Made by a program: the position numbers and the translations under genes. Under the pieces are notes generated by a model that saw nothing but the letters and a program-made list of their open reading frames with translations, did no database searches and had not been told where the DNA came from. 64,000 nt of DNA from Cokeromyces recurvatus (Eukaryota > Mucoromycota > Mucoromycetes > Mucorales > Mucoraceae). Numbering within the stretch: the first letter of the stretch is position 1; the number at the start of each line of letters is the position of its first letter. This document shows, piece after piece, positions 22,631 through 35,734 of this stretch. Location: contig NW_026251389.1 of NCBI RefSeq assembly GCF_025118155.1, positions 1-64,000 on the forward strand, in the 5' to 3' direction.

Positions 22631-22739
22631 TCCTCACATATACAAAACGATGATGAATGATAGGAAGGAGTGTATAACATAAAATAAACCCAATTTCCCT
22701 TTCTTTTTATTATCATCTCCCTTGCATGCCACACACACA

Positions 22740-22745
22740 CACGTG
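22740..22745. promoter_or_regulatory. CACGTG (E-box/Pho4-type motif) upstream of PHO89
   Basis: A perfect CACGTG at the end of a CA repeat. In yeasts the bHLH factor Pho4 binds this site at phosphate genes. Relevance here is inferred from the neighbouring gene; a 6-bp motif at this distance may be chance. Confidence 0.25.
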
Positions 22746-23099
22746 CCTTTTTCAATAATATACATTACCTGTTGTCTTGCTCCTTCCTACATTTTAGAGT
22801 ATAATTTCATCGTTGTATGCATCATCGCGACGCAGGCATTATCCTGGTCCGCTAAATGAGGGTATAAATTCTCAGCCATTAATTTTAACAATCCCTAAGT
22901 TTTAGGAATTAAAAAAAAAAGTGGGCACCCCTTGATGCTTTCAATGATGAAATAAACTATCCACCCTTTAGGATCTAATTTATTGTCTAAGAAAAAAAAA
23001 ACCTGTCTAAATAAAGCAATCTATAAAATAAAAATTAATACAATAAATATTTATAAATATTTATATATTCCTTTATGTACCTAATTACTTGCATCTTAA

Positions 23100-24689
23100 T
23101 TATCCTTTTGCTCCAAATACATATTCCATCTCTTCTAATGTCTTGCCTTTTGTTTCTGGAATAAAACAACATCCTATAAAGCAAATACAGCAACAACTAC
23201 CAAAAAAGAAATAAACACCAGATACAGTATGTGCTAAAAAGAGAGGCACACAATAGGTAATCAAAATTGAAAATCCCCAATTTAATGCATAAGTGAGTGC
23301 TAAACCTTTTGCTCGGGTACGCATATTAAAGACTTCAGCAGGATAAACATAGGATACAGTTCCCCAGCTAAACTGATAGGTTCCCATGAAGATATATAAA
23401 AAGGCAATGATAGCGTTGCGAGCATAAACATTGGTCACCATTACTACATAGCTCTCTACATCCACCTTTATATAAACTTGAAAGAGAGCACCAACAATAA
23501 ACATACTAATACCCATAATGCTAGCACCAATCAAAAAAACGGGCTTGCGACCAACACGATCAATAAACCACTGGAGTGAAACGAAAGCCATTAGTAACGA
23601 TAAAATACCCGTACCACCGGTGGCTGCAATTGAGGTTGAGGCGTCACTTAGGCCAGCATTTTGAATTATCTGTGGAGCGTAGTAACCGATAGCTGCATAG
23701 CCCGTGAAGGAAGTCGAGATAGATATGAAAAATGAAATTAAAGTACGTTTAAGATTAGTTCCAACAAAAAGTTCTACATATCTAACGTCCCCTAAGGTAT
23801 GTTCAAATTCTATTTCTTGAACAATTTCGTTATATTCACGTGAGACAATGACATGTTTTGGATCTGTCACTTCATGCAGCTCCATCAAAACCTCTAAGCC
23901 TTCATCGTAACGGCCTTTATCGATTAGCCAACGAGGACTGAAAGGCATTTGTGTCATAATTCCTGTAAATATGATACAAACAATTATATGTAAAAGCCAG
24001 GGACCTCGCCATGACCAGTTTGTTGTTACATAGCTTGTACCAAACGTTACAAAATAACCGGTAACCTGACCTAGTGATGCCATTAATGTGAAAAAACTGA
24101 TTAAACGACCACGAATGTCAGCAGGAGCAATCTCTGAATGATATAATGGTATAGCGCTATTCATTAAACCTGATCCAAAACCACCGATCAATCTTCCAGC
24201 TAATAAGAGGCCAAAATTGACGCCGATAATCTCGAGAAGAATACCAATACAAAAAATAGCAGAAGCGGCAATAATTGAATATTTTCGACTAAACCGATCT
24301 ATAACACAAAATAATTAATATGTAAATAAAAACAAGGTTTACATATACAAATACATATATGTATATATATTATAATATTTGCAATAATAGTTACCACACA
24401 AAAAACCAGCAATAAATGCTCCTAAAGCTGCTGTCATAAGGTATAGTGCTAGCAAAAGACCTTGCAAATAAGTCATATTTTCCTCAGTAAAGAAATATGC
24501 TTGGAAAGTAGGCATAGCCAATATACCACTAATGGCACCAGTATCATAACCACAAATAAATCCACCCATAGCAGCAACTAATGCAGATATATAAATTGCC
24601 TTACGGAATTTTTTGGGTTCCTCCAGTATAGTAATACTGTTCTCCTCCATGTCTACTTTTTGGTCTGATACCTGGAATTTTGAACTCAT
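23100..24689 (-). CDS. MFS sugar transporter
   Basis: Two exons, 24395-24689 and 23100-24298, giving 497 residues. Major facilitator of the sugar-porter type with twelve predicted helices. Motifs in order: GGFICGYDTGAISGIL in helix 1, DRFSRKYSIIAAS (loop 2-3), GRLIGGFGSG, PFSPRWLIDKGR (PESPRWL-type motif after helix 6), DRVGRKPVFLIG (loop 8-9) and PETKGKTLEEME at the C-terminus. The usual QQ-x-x-G of hexose carriers in helix 7 is replaced by a YAAIGYYAP segment, so substrate preference is unclear (hexose, pentose or polyol). Located in the plasma membrane by family. Length is normal. Confidence 0.93.
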
Positions 24690-25994
24690 AATAAGGAATG
24701 AGAAGCAAAAAAAAAATTTTATTATATTTTTTTTTTTACAATATTTTATTGTTTAGTTGAACCAATAATAAGCAAACATTTATTAGTATTCCGATATTTC
24801 AACAACATCCGCCTATCTTTCTTCAATCTTAATAGATTTAAAAATAAGATCATTGTTGATAAATACTATACTTAAGAGCACTATTAGAGCACCATTAGAG
24901 CATTATTAGAGTGAAAATTATTAGTTTTGTCTAAAGAATTATTCAGCCAATTATTACCTATTTACTGCTAGATACATTATATCTATCGATCGTTACAGTG
25001 AACTAGTCACTAACAAACCCTCTTCTTTAAAACTTGTAAACATATATCAACAGCACCAGTTTAAAACTTATAAACTTTTCCATATTCTTGTAAAATGTCT
25101 TACTTTCTAAACTCATTAATGATAGAACTTTCCCTTTTTTCTTTAATAAAGAGCTTTTAATATTATTTTTTTTTCTATTTATTTACGGATACAAGTGAAG
25201 ATTAGGGATATAAATCATTGTATATGCCTCCGTATTCATTCTTATATATCCTATTGAAGTGTGTTGGCTTAAAGTTTAAAAAGAAAAGTATAAAATAAAA
25301 CTAATTTGAAAAAAAAAAGTCGATAAATTAATGCCAAGTATTAGAGAAGCATGTATGGTTATCATTCTAAAGGACTGTTTAGTATGGGTTAAAAATGCTG
25401 CTTCTTATTGGGATAGATATTATTAAGAGTAGGTTAACTTAGATAGCCTCAAGATAGATTTATTTGTCCAAGAAAATTATAAATCTTCACAATTTCATTT
25501 GATAATACTGTATTAACATTTAATATCCCAAAAGGGTTTTTCTTTCCTTTTTTCTCTAGCGATCTGACCAGGGCAAAACAGCATATATAAATGCTATATG
25601 CTCATTGGTCATTTTTTAATTTTTAAATAAAATTCTTTAGTTTAATTGTATTAACATTTAAGCCTTTAACTATCCACTCTGTCACTCCTTGGTAAATACG
25701 ATAGCTTAATACGATGACTAAATATATGCATCATCTTACATGAACTTAATTAACTTTTCCACAACAAGCCAATACCCCCTCTCTTCTCCACCCAATTTTG
25801 GTCCGATATTTTTAAATTTGTTCTCGTCCTCTCCACACAACTAGTCAATTTATTTACTTTGTTTCCAGATATTTCCTTTTGCTCCTAAAGAGGTCTTTTT
25901 TCGTTATATCTCGATTCTTCATTGCTCGGACCTGGGCAAAGCTGTTATTTAATAACATATTGTATTCATTGGGTCATTAGTATTTCTTTATAAA
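24690..25994. other. Spacer upstream of the sugar transporter
   Basis: AT-rich without open frames. Two diverged ~55-bp segments (about 25563-25615 and 25928-25980) share GACC-x-GGGCAAA...ATAT...TCATTGG-TCATT, perhaps decayed repeat copies or CCAAT-type sites. An LTR fragment begins at 25995. Confidence 0.5.
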
Positions 25995-26371
25995 TGTTGA
26001 TAAGGTAAGGATAAAAAAAGGAAGACAGAATAAATCTGTGAAAACTTTGTATAAAACTTTTATTAAAATAAAATTTCTCGAAATGAGTGCTTATTTATAT
26101 CTTGTGAAGAACAGGTTACTTCGCGACAGGAACAGAATGAAAGAAGAATGTTTTCCATAAAATGGTTAAAGTTATTTTGTTTAAGCTCTCTAGTCTTTGC
26201 CCAGATTGAGAATTAATTCCAGTTAACTCACTCTAATAAAAATTAAGTTATTCGTGCTTGATCTAGCCGGTTATTTTTCTTGAAACCAAATAATGAGACA
26301 TCGTATGTTCATACTTGTGAATGATATAGGGAAGATGCTTTTTGATATATTCATTCCTCAATGTACTTCTT
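25995..26371 (-). repeat. LTR B fragment
   Basis: It starts TGTTGATAAGG and follows the solo LTR at 7908 (ACAGAATAAATCTGTGAAAA, GCTTGATCTAGCCGGTTATT, CTTGTGAATGATATAGG) for about 375 bp with several small deletions, then stops after CATTCCTCAATGTACT. About half of the LTR is missing, so no target duplication can be expected. It lies about 170 bp before the DUF1772 gene. Confidence 0.85.
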
Positions 26372-26541
26372 TTAGCCAATCGAATAATGTTATGATTGCT
26401 TATTAAAATAAAAGATTTACTTAAAAATAGTCACAAGTTTCACAATTTATCCATGCATAATTATTATACAGACAACACTCATCTGTAGGATCTCCTTTCC
26501 TTTATTGATACCTTTTTTTCGCTTTCAATCTATACTATATT

Positions 26542-26997
26542 ATGTCTATTACTTTACACGATTTAATTTATTATCCTAGAACTATTGGCTTATTTGCAAA
26601 TGGTGTATTTACTGGCCTCGGTATCTGTATGAACTTTGTTAGTGTTCCTTCCATTAAAGCTACAAACGATCCTTTACCTGTATTTTACAAGACTTATTCA
26701 AGGGCGTCCAAAATTGCCATTTTAAATATTGCTGTAAGCACTGTTTGTAATGCTATATGTTATTATCGCACTTCAAAGATAAACTTCCTCTATGCCAGTG
26801 TATTGTCTTTTGCTAGTGCCCCTTTTACTTTAATTTTTATCGCTCCTATAAATAATCAATTATTTGAGATGGAAAAACAAGGCAGTAGTTATGATCGCAA
26901 GAAGGTATATGCATTGATAAATAAGTGGGATAGACTCCAGTACTTTAGAACTATTTCTGGGACTGCAGCTTTCATTCTTAATCTTCTTTATCATTAA
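26542..26997 (+). CDS. DUF1772-family small membrane protein
   Basis: 151 codons, no intron. The hydrophobic profile shows four membrane spans (around residues 15-35, 55-75, 80-105 and 132-150), with IYYPRTIGLFANGVFTGLGI at the start and the conserved FIAPINNQLFEME...LINKWDRLQYFRTISG in the second half. The NxxL...W...RT pattern is typical of DUF1772/anthrone-oxygenase-like proteins. The biochemical role in this fungus is unknown; known relatives include anthrone oxygenases in polyketide clusters, but no such cluster is present here. An ATG in a CT-rich leader was chosen; length is normal. Confidence 0.8.
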   Translation: MSITLHDLIYYPRTIGLFANGVFTGLGICMNFVSVPSIKATNDPLPVFYKTYSRASKIAILNIAVSTVCNAICYYRTSKINFLYASVLSFASAPFTLIFIAPINNQLFEMEKQGSSYDRKKVYALINKWDRLQYFRTISGTAAFILNLLYH

Positions 26998-27000
26998 ATA

Positions 27001-28044
27001 TAAATATATAAATAAATATCTTTACGTATAATAAAGCTCTCGTTTTCATCTTTTTGTTGTTGTATGTGAACTCTGTATTATATTAACTAGTAAAACCAGT
27101 ATATTGAACTTTAAACACTATATCTACTTTATGTAATAAAAACAAAAATGATCTTTACATAGAGTTAACTTTATCAGAAATATCTAGGTTGAATTTCATG
27201 TATCATCAACTAAGAATGTTCTTGGGTGGTGTTCCTTTTTTTTTCTTTTTTTAGCTAGAATATCTATTACATCTATGATACTTTAAAGAGTGAGATGACA
27301 TTCGATAATTTAAGCAGTGGCTTTAATAGTAGCCAAACATATATCAACTATGCGCTTAATTTTATAATAAAAAGATTAAGTGAATTTACCCAAATGAATG
27401 TTCTATCCGAAGCAATTTATTAAAGGTAATATTTGTGGACAATAAACTTGATACAATCTAACTTTTTTTTTACTATACACATCTGCAGTTAATATGATTA
27501 TGATTATGTTATATGGTTTGCTTGATTTATAGGATATATACAATTAAGTATTTCTTATAAAATTATTAATATTTTCAATAAGGCAGTATCAACCATTTTG
27601 TATTCAGTTTATATCATGTCACTATATTTACCTGTTATATTATCCGAGTAATACATGAATGAAGCCAGTTAAGGATTGTTGCATTACTTGGGAAAAAAAA
27701 AAGAACAGAAGATATACACAAATCAATATTCATTTAAAACCTTCAAATTGGATATATTCACTAGTTTCTTTAGAAACATAAGACCTTCTATTGCTTTATT
27801 TACACTTAGTAATTATCTTTTATATATGTGTATTCTGCTTTCCATATTTGTTTAGAAGCTCTAGTTGCAATGTCTCAGAAGATTATCATTAAGAAATACA
27901 ATATTAAAAAAAAGGGGGGGCCAATAAAATAATACTAACATGCAAACTAGAAAAAAAAAAAAGAAGTATATAAAATTCCGCATGTTAGAATGAAAAAGTC
28001 AATAGTGCCATTTTTTTTTTTTTTTTATTAATATAAAATTTAAA
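27001..28044. other. Spacer between DUF1772 and JTB-like genes
   Basis: AT-rich. The only coding-like piece is a 42-codon frame at 27295-27423 (MTFDNLSSGFNSSQTYINYA...), not conserved as far as I can tell. Several A- and T-runs. Confidence 0.5.
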
Positions 28045-28155
28045 ATGAATAACAAAAAGAATCTCAACATCATCTTTTGCATGTAAACAAACTATATAAA
28101 ATAAATATTTTCGTTTTGTTTTTTATTAAACAGAAATCAAAAAGTTAGATTAAAC

Positions 28156-28741
28156 ATGTTTATACTTACGTTAGCATCAACACATAATCGCCGCATGCCT
28201 CCTTTTGGATCAACTTCATCTTCGAAATCTTTAGGAGATTATACACACTCACATCAAGTTGTAGATAAATCAACATATTCTTGTTTCCCCATTGGTGAAT
28301 GTGAAGCTTGTTCTCCTTTAGAAAAAGTAAGCATATATTTGTTTGGTTTTTTTTTTTTTTTTTTTGTGTAGCTTATGCTGATTTACAAATAGAAAACACA
28401 ACCCTATTGTATCGAATTTGGTAATAAACAAGCAATACGTTGTGAATGGGACGATGCTGAATTACAAAACAAAAATCAAACAACATTTGATGACGATGAT
28501 GCTATCTCTTTACCTTCCTTTCGTCCTTGTCGCCAAGTTAAAAGTATTGAACGAATGCGTTTTATAAAATTCGAGGTAATGCCGAGATGACGTACTAAAC
28601 ATAAATGACTAATAATATATTTAGGCTTTCAATTTGGTAATGGCTATTTTATCACTTGTTATTTTTAGTTGGAGACAAAAGAAAATTGCTCGTGAACAAT
28701 ATCAAAAGTTAGCACAAAGGATTGGTATAACTGTTGTGTAA
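28156..28741 (+). CDS. JTB-like single-pass membrane protein
   Basis: Exons 28156-28326, 28393-28575 and 28625-28741, 156 residues. The cysteine pattern CFPIGECEACSPLEKKTQPYC...RPCRQ, followed by RMRFIKFEAFNLVMAILSLV and a basic cytosolic tail (WRQKKIAREQYQKLAQRIG), matches the Jumping Translocation Breakpoint family, type I membrane proteins of the secretory/mitochondrial membranes with a proposed role in cytokinesis. The N-terminus is uncertain: an upstream ATG at 28045 joined over a 51-nt intron (28083-28133) is in frame and adds MNNKKNLNIIFC..., which would make a better signal sequence. The first exon-intron boundary lies beside a T17 run. Confidence 0.78.
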
Positions 28742-29617
28742 TAATATTAAAATAGATACCTGCTATATAAAGAAACTTAAACTTTGTTATATGTATAACA
28801 TATTAAAGAATATTCTGCCAAAATAGACAGCTATGTTAAGAACATTTAGGCAGTATTATGAATAAGAAAATAGCTAGTTAATAGAATGTTAGCAAAAGAA
28901 AAAAATAATTCATTTACTTTGGCCAGAAACAAGGTTGCATATTTCCTTTTTTTTTTTTAAGAAAAAATATTAGTATTTAAAGCAAGAAATACAATATATA
29001 GGCATATATCCTATTTCTTTTACTATCTAAAAAATGTATTAATATTATAAGCTTATTGAAGCAGATTTGTAATACTTGGCCTAGATGTTTTTTTTTGTTT
29101 TATTAATGTATTTTCTTTTCCTTTTCCTTAAAAACAATGTCACTCTTATTGCTAAAACAGTAAGCAATATTATGATATTATTTCATATCTCTGTTACTTT
29201 AAATAAAATTATTTCATATCGTTAATTTCTACTCTGTTATATAAATATATATGTCATTTTCGTTGTTCATCTCAGTTAGCATTCTCAGTAATTATATAAT
29301 TTATATCTTAATATTCACATAACTTTGTTCTCATTATAATACTACAGAAAAAAATTGTTGACCATTTATTGCTCTTTTTTTTTAAAAAAAAAATATATAT
29401 ACAAAAATATATATGTATATCTTTAATGCTTTATTAAGGGGATAATATATTTATACAAGATAAAATGGCCATGTTTAAACAATTCCTTAAATGAAATAAA
29501 TCAATTTACCATAATGTATATTATCAGGATTTATTAGTATTGTTTATTATATTATGAGAGTATTAAAAGAATAGTAGTTTTAAAGTTTATATTATACATA
29601 ATACATCTATATATCTT
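28742..29617. other. Convergent 3' spacer
   Basis: Between the stops of the JTB-like gene and phospholipase D. AT-rich, many T-runs, several AATAAA-like signals on both strands; no gene seen. Confidence 0.6.
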
Positions 29618-32600
29618 TTAAACAAAGATTTCTATGGGCGCAATTCTATCAACAGTAGTTAATATATTATCATTATCTTCTTCCATAAAATGTGTGGGCC
29701 AGATCACTAAATGCCCTTTAATATGTCCCAAAATTTCTCGTATTGAAACTTCATCCTCCATCAATCCACAAAATGGTACAGTTGTGGCTGCTGCTGCAGT
29801 TGTCTTTGTTCCACCATGCTTAATATCAATACGTCCCAAAAATAGCTTTGCCATTTTTATGTAATTATCATACTGAGCCCAAGTTTTGACATTATTGTCA
29901 GGCATTACTAAAAACGATCTTCGAAACAAATCAGTGTTGACACGTGCAAGCATATGCCAAAAATTTTGGAAATTATCATGGAGTGGATCTTGTAGGATTT
30001 TATAAATAGTATCTTGATTAAAGTTGAAGACTTTAAGTTGTTCATTATTACAGGTAATACCATCACCATTATTATCCGTGTCTGGATCAAGTTCATTCCA
30101 AAAATCAATATAGTCCTCCCTGGCAAGACTTCTACGTTTACCGAAAAAGGTTTTGGTAGTAGAAGTCGTTTCCTCTCGATGAAGAGGCTCTGCTGATGAT
30201 TCCGATAATTGTCTACTCTTATCACCAGCCATTCGATTTATTATCACTTGTCCCAGCTCTTGCTTTTTCTTTATATCTTTATGCCTTTTTCTAAATAGAA
30301 TATGTTTTTTCATAGCAGTACTCCATTTTTTACGACTAAAATCAACCTCACTTGATGAACTGGATGAACTATCAGAGAACTCTGAGGCTTGATCCAAGTC
30401 ATATTCTTCTTGTCGATTTTGTTGTTGTTGTTGTTTCTCTTGGTCGATTGTTGACATAACCTGAATATAAGGTGGTATACAATTCACGCCATTCTTAGAA
30501 ATAAAATGGTGTTCTATAAAACTGTTTTGGCTATATTTTTGAATATCTATCTCATCAATATCTAAGCCGACATGTTCACACATCAGCCTCATTCTCAGTG
30601 TATGGGCAAATCGACCGACTTTAATAGATTTACCATCTAATACGGAATCCATAAGGTCTGTATCCTCAATATATGCAGCAATTTCAGAATCTCGAGTTCC
30701 TAAAAGAGATCGTTCATTAATGTTAGCAGATCCAATTATAACAATCCTATCATCTACAATCATTGTCTAAAAATAATAAAATTAACAAAATTATGTAAAG
30801 AAAGAAAAAAAAAAAAAAAAAAAAAGGTGAAAACTTACTTTGGAATGAATATAGATTTGCTCCGTTACAAACTCTCCATTTAGTTCAGCCCAATTCCTTA
30901 ACCCATAAAAATTAATATATTCATGTGTATTGTGAATGCCTGCTGCATGTAATCTAGCAAGTAAAGAATCAGGTCCTCGTCCAATGGTTAAATATTGGTA
31001 TTCTGAAATAAGACGTACAGCTGTAGCTTCTGTTTCATCAATATTAGCAGGAAATCCGGGCATTAAGGGTAAGACAAGAATGGCCCTCCATTTTTTACCT
31101 TCTCTGTGAGCACGTACAATACGTTCATAAATAGCATCACCTACATTATTTTGATAACTACTGTTTTGCTCTTTGTTGAAGTGATAAAGAACTGATTTTC
31201 TACAATATACATATATATATGTATATTAGTTTAAGAAGAAAAAGTTTTGTTTTTTTTTTCTTTTCTTTTATCATAAATAGTACCAATATAAATAAAATGT
31301 TCTGAATTTCGAATACTCTCGAAATACGCATTTTGAATACTATGCTCCAAGTATTTAGTAGAACCAATACTCCAAGGCGACACACTTCTCAAAATTTGTA
31401 CGCTACATTGGGCCATATGGGGTCGCCAAGCATAATGATCTATCTTTAAGATACCATCATGATCAGGAACAGGTAAAAGCATAGGTGTCGGTCGTCTGGG
31501 CGCTAACGGCTTTTTCCTCCTCAAGTAATTCCATCGCTGTATAAAGTGACGAGCTGCATCACGAGCTGAATGACCCATCAGGCGCATTGAAATATCATGC
31601 CATGGCATTCTTGGTAATGTTGTTCGATCCTGATTGTCCTCAAATGGTTTATCTAATGTATGAAAATCAATGATACGAGGATTTGAATAATCTTTACCAG
31701 GCCATATTTGTTCATTAGCAGGTAAGTCATCTATAAGTATATGAGCAGGTGTATCCCAACGACCAAAGCATTGATCAATGCCACCTAAAAATGCAATTTC
31801 ATTATCGATCACACAGATTTTTTCATGGTGAGCCCAGAAAAAGATATTATCCTTTTTGAAAATATCAATTGCACGTGAAGGGTGTCGTTGAACAAAGATA
31901 TTAGAAGAGAGAGATAGAAGATGACGTTTGGCAGTATGTGAGAAGAGCGGGAGTGCCATAGCAACTTCTTTGTAAATAATAATGTAGATTTTTACGCCTT
32001 GATCTGCTTTACGTTTTAAGATGCGGTCAAGTCTCCATTCATGATTTTGTGCAGCCGGTCTCCTTAAAAACTATCAAAAAAACAGAATATTAATATATAT
32101 ATATACAAATGTATGTATGTATGTATGTATGTATACTGTAGGGAAGTTACTTACCAGTTCAGGTGATAGCCACCAATCATGAATGTAAATACATTCCTTT
32201 GCATTTTCGAGAGCAACAGAGATATCCCATAAATAATCTCTACCATCCACATACCAAGTGAGGGGGATATTATGACGAATAGGTGCAAAACTATCAAATC
32301 TATTAGGTTTACACCATATTGAATTCTGAGATACTGATTGAATAGATTTTTCAAATTGCCTTGCTTGTTGTTCATTTTTAGTTCTAAGATGATAGACACC
32401 ATGTATGTTGGTTAGACAGAGAGTGGACTTTTTTGAAGCCCAATGAGATGCATTTACTAATGTACTACTAAACTTGCCTTTATGATGTTTACCAAATAAA
32501 ATCAATCTATGTATATCAAAATTCTGGTCAAATAAAAAGACATCATAAATTTTGCTCTATTGAAGAAAAAGTGGGTGAGGGGAGGACTTAAAAAAAATTA

Positions 32601-33768
32601 AATATTTTTCTATATTATTCTATTTATATAATACCTCACTGGGATCATCCACACAAACAATATAACTTTCACGAACAATAAACCACTTGGGTTTGTGTCT
32701 TCTTTTGGATCCCGTAGTAAATAAACTTAATCCATCATGTAATAACATGCGTTTTTGTTTAGGATCGCGATCCGTTCTACTCTGGAAGACAGCATAGCCT
32801 TCCTTACCATGGTAACCGATATTAGGAAATCGAGACGATAATTGAACGCCTAAAGTAGAAATTTCAAGAAACATACAGAGACGATTAATATGACCACAAG
32901 GCCCAATACTTGAAATGAATTGATTCATATAGTCCTCCATATCCTTTAACACTTTGTGATCTGCGTCAAGGAATAGATGAAAGCTAGAATTAGTTGCAGG
33001 TGTGTCATTTACCGAACTGGCAAGAGCCATAATAGTATCCTCGTCTACTACAGGCTCAAGCATTGTACATTGTTGTTGAGAACCCTTTTTCTGTTCTTCT
33101 TCAAAGTTCTGTAGGTTACGTTGCCTGTTTTGAAAACGGTATTTTGGAATACTGGGAAATTGAGGAGTTCGGCTTGATAAAGTTTTATAAATGTAATGCA
33201 GCTTAACAAAGTCCCAATAACGACGATACACTATCCAACTCAAGTTACCATATTGTACAGTAATCTTAAAGACAGTGCCACCATGTAATTTCTTTTTTAT
33301 TCTTGATTTATCATCTGTTGTTGTAGGCGCCTTTGAAACTTTGATAGTGATGTTTTTTAAAAATATAGGAATCCTTCGTCTGTCTTGCTCATCTCGAGTA
33401 AAATGCATAGCCATGATAATGGGCATTAAACCATTTAACTCAGCTTGTCTTTCAATATTGGAAGGCAAAATTTGTTTTCTGACAGGAGCATGTCGATAAC
33501 TTCCAACCCATTTCTTGATTGTGTTCCAACTGTTGTGAGGAGCAGTCTCAAAACGTTTCAAGAATTGATGTCTAACAGTGGGTTGTTGTTTGAATTGAAA
33601 AGACTGTACATTAGAGGAAACTGGACGATCTTCATGTGTTATTGTAAAATAATCTTGATTTATTTTTTGATGGGGTATCTTCATCGTGGTATTGATAGAT
33701 TTGATATTTGGCTCTAGTGTGGGTTGAGCATTTTGTAGTGTAGTATTTATTGGAGCTTTAATTACCAT
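29618..33768 (-). CDS. Phospholipase D (PX-PH type), one apparent frameshift
   Basis: Five exons: 32635-33768, 32155-32556, 31284-32070, 30839-31199 and 29618-30766. The start [10 protein letters not shown] was preferred to an upstream in-frame ATG that would translate a poly-T leader. Order: a disordered N-terminus, a PX domain (about residues 130-260), a PH domain (about 310-400), catalytic HHEKICVID (HKD1, near residue 594), the IENQFFI motif, and HSKTMIVDD...GSANINERS (HKD2, near 893). The enzyme hydrolyses phosphatidylcholine to phosphatidic acid at membranes and in yeast (Spo14) serves sporulation and secretion. After [10 protein letters not shown] the frame is lost; one extra A in the AAA at about 31169-31171 restores it and makes the exon sum exactly 1278 codons. 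Either a sequencing indel or a real mutation. Confidence 0.9.
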
Positions 33769-34194
33769 TAACTTGTTACTAAGAAATAAAACAAACAAAA
33801 AAAAAAAAAAAAAAAAAAAAGAGAATAAAAAAAAAATGACTTTTTTTTTTTGGATCAATTTTACTTTAATATTTATGTTTATGTCAATGTGACGAAATGC
33901 ACACGAGGAGAAAAAGGTAATTATGTTTCAATAAATAGATGTAAATATACTCTTTCATTTAATTGAAAACACAACAAGTTCAATAGATGCTCCCTAGTAC
34001 TGCTCTAAACAACAACAAGAGTATTTACATTCTGTTAAAAAAAAAAAAAAAAATAATCAAAACAGATATATCTTATATGTATAAATTCACGTATATATTA
34101 TCATGCTACAAAAAATAATGAATATGTAATTTTTTTTCAGTTACATATGATACCATTCTAATTTTCTTTTTATAATTAAATTAAGCTATTTCTA
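33769..34194. other. Spacer between phospholipase D and NAA25
   Basis: Contains A-runs of about 22 (33803-33824) and 17 (34037-34053), i.e. T-tracts on the sense strand of the phospholipase gene; otherwise featureless. Confidence 0.6.
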
Positions 34195-35692
34195 TTACAA
34201 CTTTTGTACACGTCTATCAATTTCTTCTGAAAATTGTGTACAGCTTAAACTCCAACTTTGAATCATTATCTTGACATGTTCTTGAATTAAATTTTGATTT
34301 TCCTTCAAATAAGATACAACATTCTCTGATTCCAAAACCTCTTTACATAATTTTCTTTGTAATTGTGCTCTGAATAATTCTTTACCATTTCTGGCTATTG
34401 TTTGAATTTCTCTTAACGATTTCTTAGATGCTTCTTGAAGCTGAACAAAACTTGCCATCTAAACAATAAAACAATTAAAATTATGTGTAATGAAAATCAA
34501 ACAATGTATGTATGTATATGTATATCTTTACAAATGGATCAGATCCTGCTTTTTCTGCGGCTTTTCTTCTGGCTTCCTTACTGTTCAATCCTAAGGTACG
34601 GTTTATTATTTCAATCAACACAGTACCATAATTAAATGCCTAAAGAAAAGTACATAAATGAATACATATAGGCATGTATATGTATATTATTTTCTATTTC
34701 ATTTATATAAATATATATATCTTACTTCTAATGATGTTGATAGTTGATGGAACGTGTTCCATGAAAGGGTTTTTTCAGAAAATGCATCCACTTTACTCAC
34801 TATAATATGTATATATCAATAGAAGTAAAATTTACTTTTTGATAAAAATATGCTCTTACATTGATCTTCCAAGATAGTAGTTGCATTTTTAAGTTGGCTG
34901 CTACCATCCTCTGACTTCTTCAATAATACTAATGCTTGAGTTAATTCAGATACATAGCAAGCAAGCCAAAATTCATTATGGGTGATTTGTTTTTTAACAT
35001 TTTCACATTCCAATAAGTCCTTCAATCCCTTTGATAGATGGGACAAGTCTCTAGCTGAATCTTTGGTTTCACAAATAACACTCATGATATGAAGAATATA
35101 TGACATAACTTGGACCCATTCCTGAGAAGTACTCATATTAAGAGGTTTGCAGTATTCTTCTATATTTGGTTTTTCCTGACCATTATAATTGAGGAAGACT
35201 CGGAAGTCACGATTATCAGAATATGTTACTGAACTATCGCAAGTAAGTTGACTAACATCTTGTTCTTGGAAGAATTGGACAGCATATTTAGTTTGGAAGG
35301 AGGAATGGATATAGTTTAGACGTATAAGTTCGATTTGAGTTATAGCATGTTGAAGTGAAGTGTCGAGACGACGACGGAATTCAATAAATTCTTGTATCTA
35401 AAAAAAATAAAAGTTTACAAAAATAATTATTTTGGAAAAGAAATTTATATGCTTTTACCTTAGAGAATGTTCCATATTGATATGCTTTAACTAACATTTC
35501 AGGTGTCTATTTTATTGGATTAGATTTTCTTGTAGGGTATACATAGACTAGTATCTTACCTCAACTTCATTACTCTTATAAATCAATAAGGATTCATGTA
35601 ACATATCTTCAAGTTGGTCGAAGCAACCAAGACAAGCAAATCTATCTGTAAAGTAATGACTATATATGGATAAATATAAAATAATAATAAGT

Positions 35693-35734
<42 letters not shown>

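Larger units (their letters stand above)
21891..23099. other. Spacer upstream of the phosphate symporter
   Basis: AT-rich upstream region. It contains TATATAAATA near 22013, a purine-rich (GAAAA)-type microsatellite at 22511-22630, a CA repeat running into CACGTG (22731-22745) and a CTTTTTTT-like tract. The apparent ORF over the microsatellite is low-complexity and not a gene. Confidence 0.6.

Noticed and set aside
22513..22755. 80-codon minus-strand ORF rich in Phe
   Set aside because: It is the translation of the AAAAAG microsatellite; no composition or motif of a real protein.
27295..27423. 42-codon ORF MTFDNLSSGFN...
   Set aside because: Too short and isolated to support; kept only as a note in the spacer entry.
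31150..31185. A 32-nt intron in phospholipase D to explain the lost frame
   Set aside because: GT..AG borders exist and restore the frame, but the intron would be shorter than any other here and would remove the conserved QFF of the IENQFF motif.
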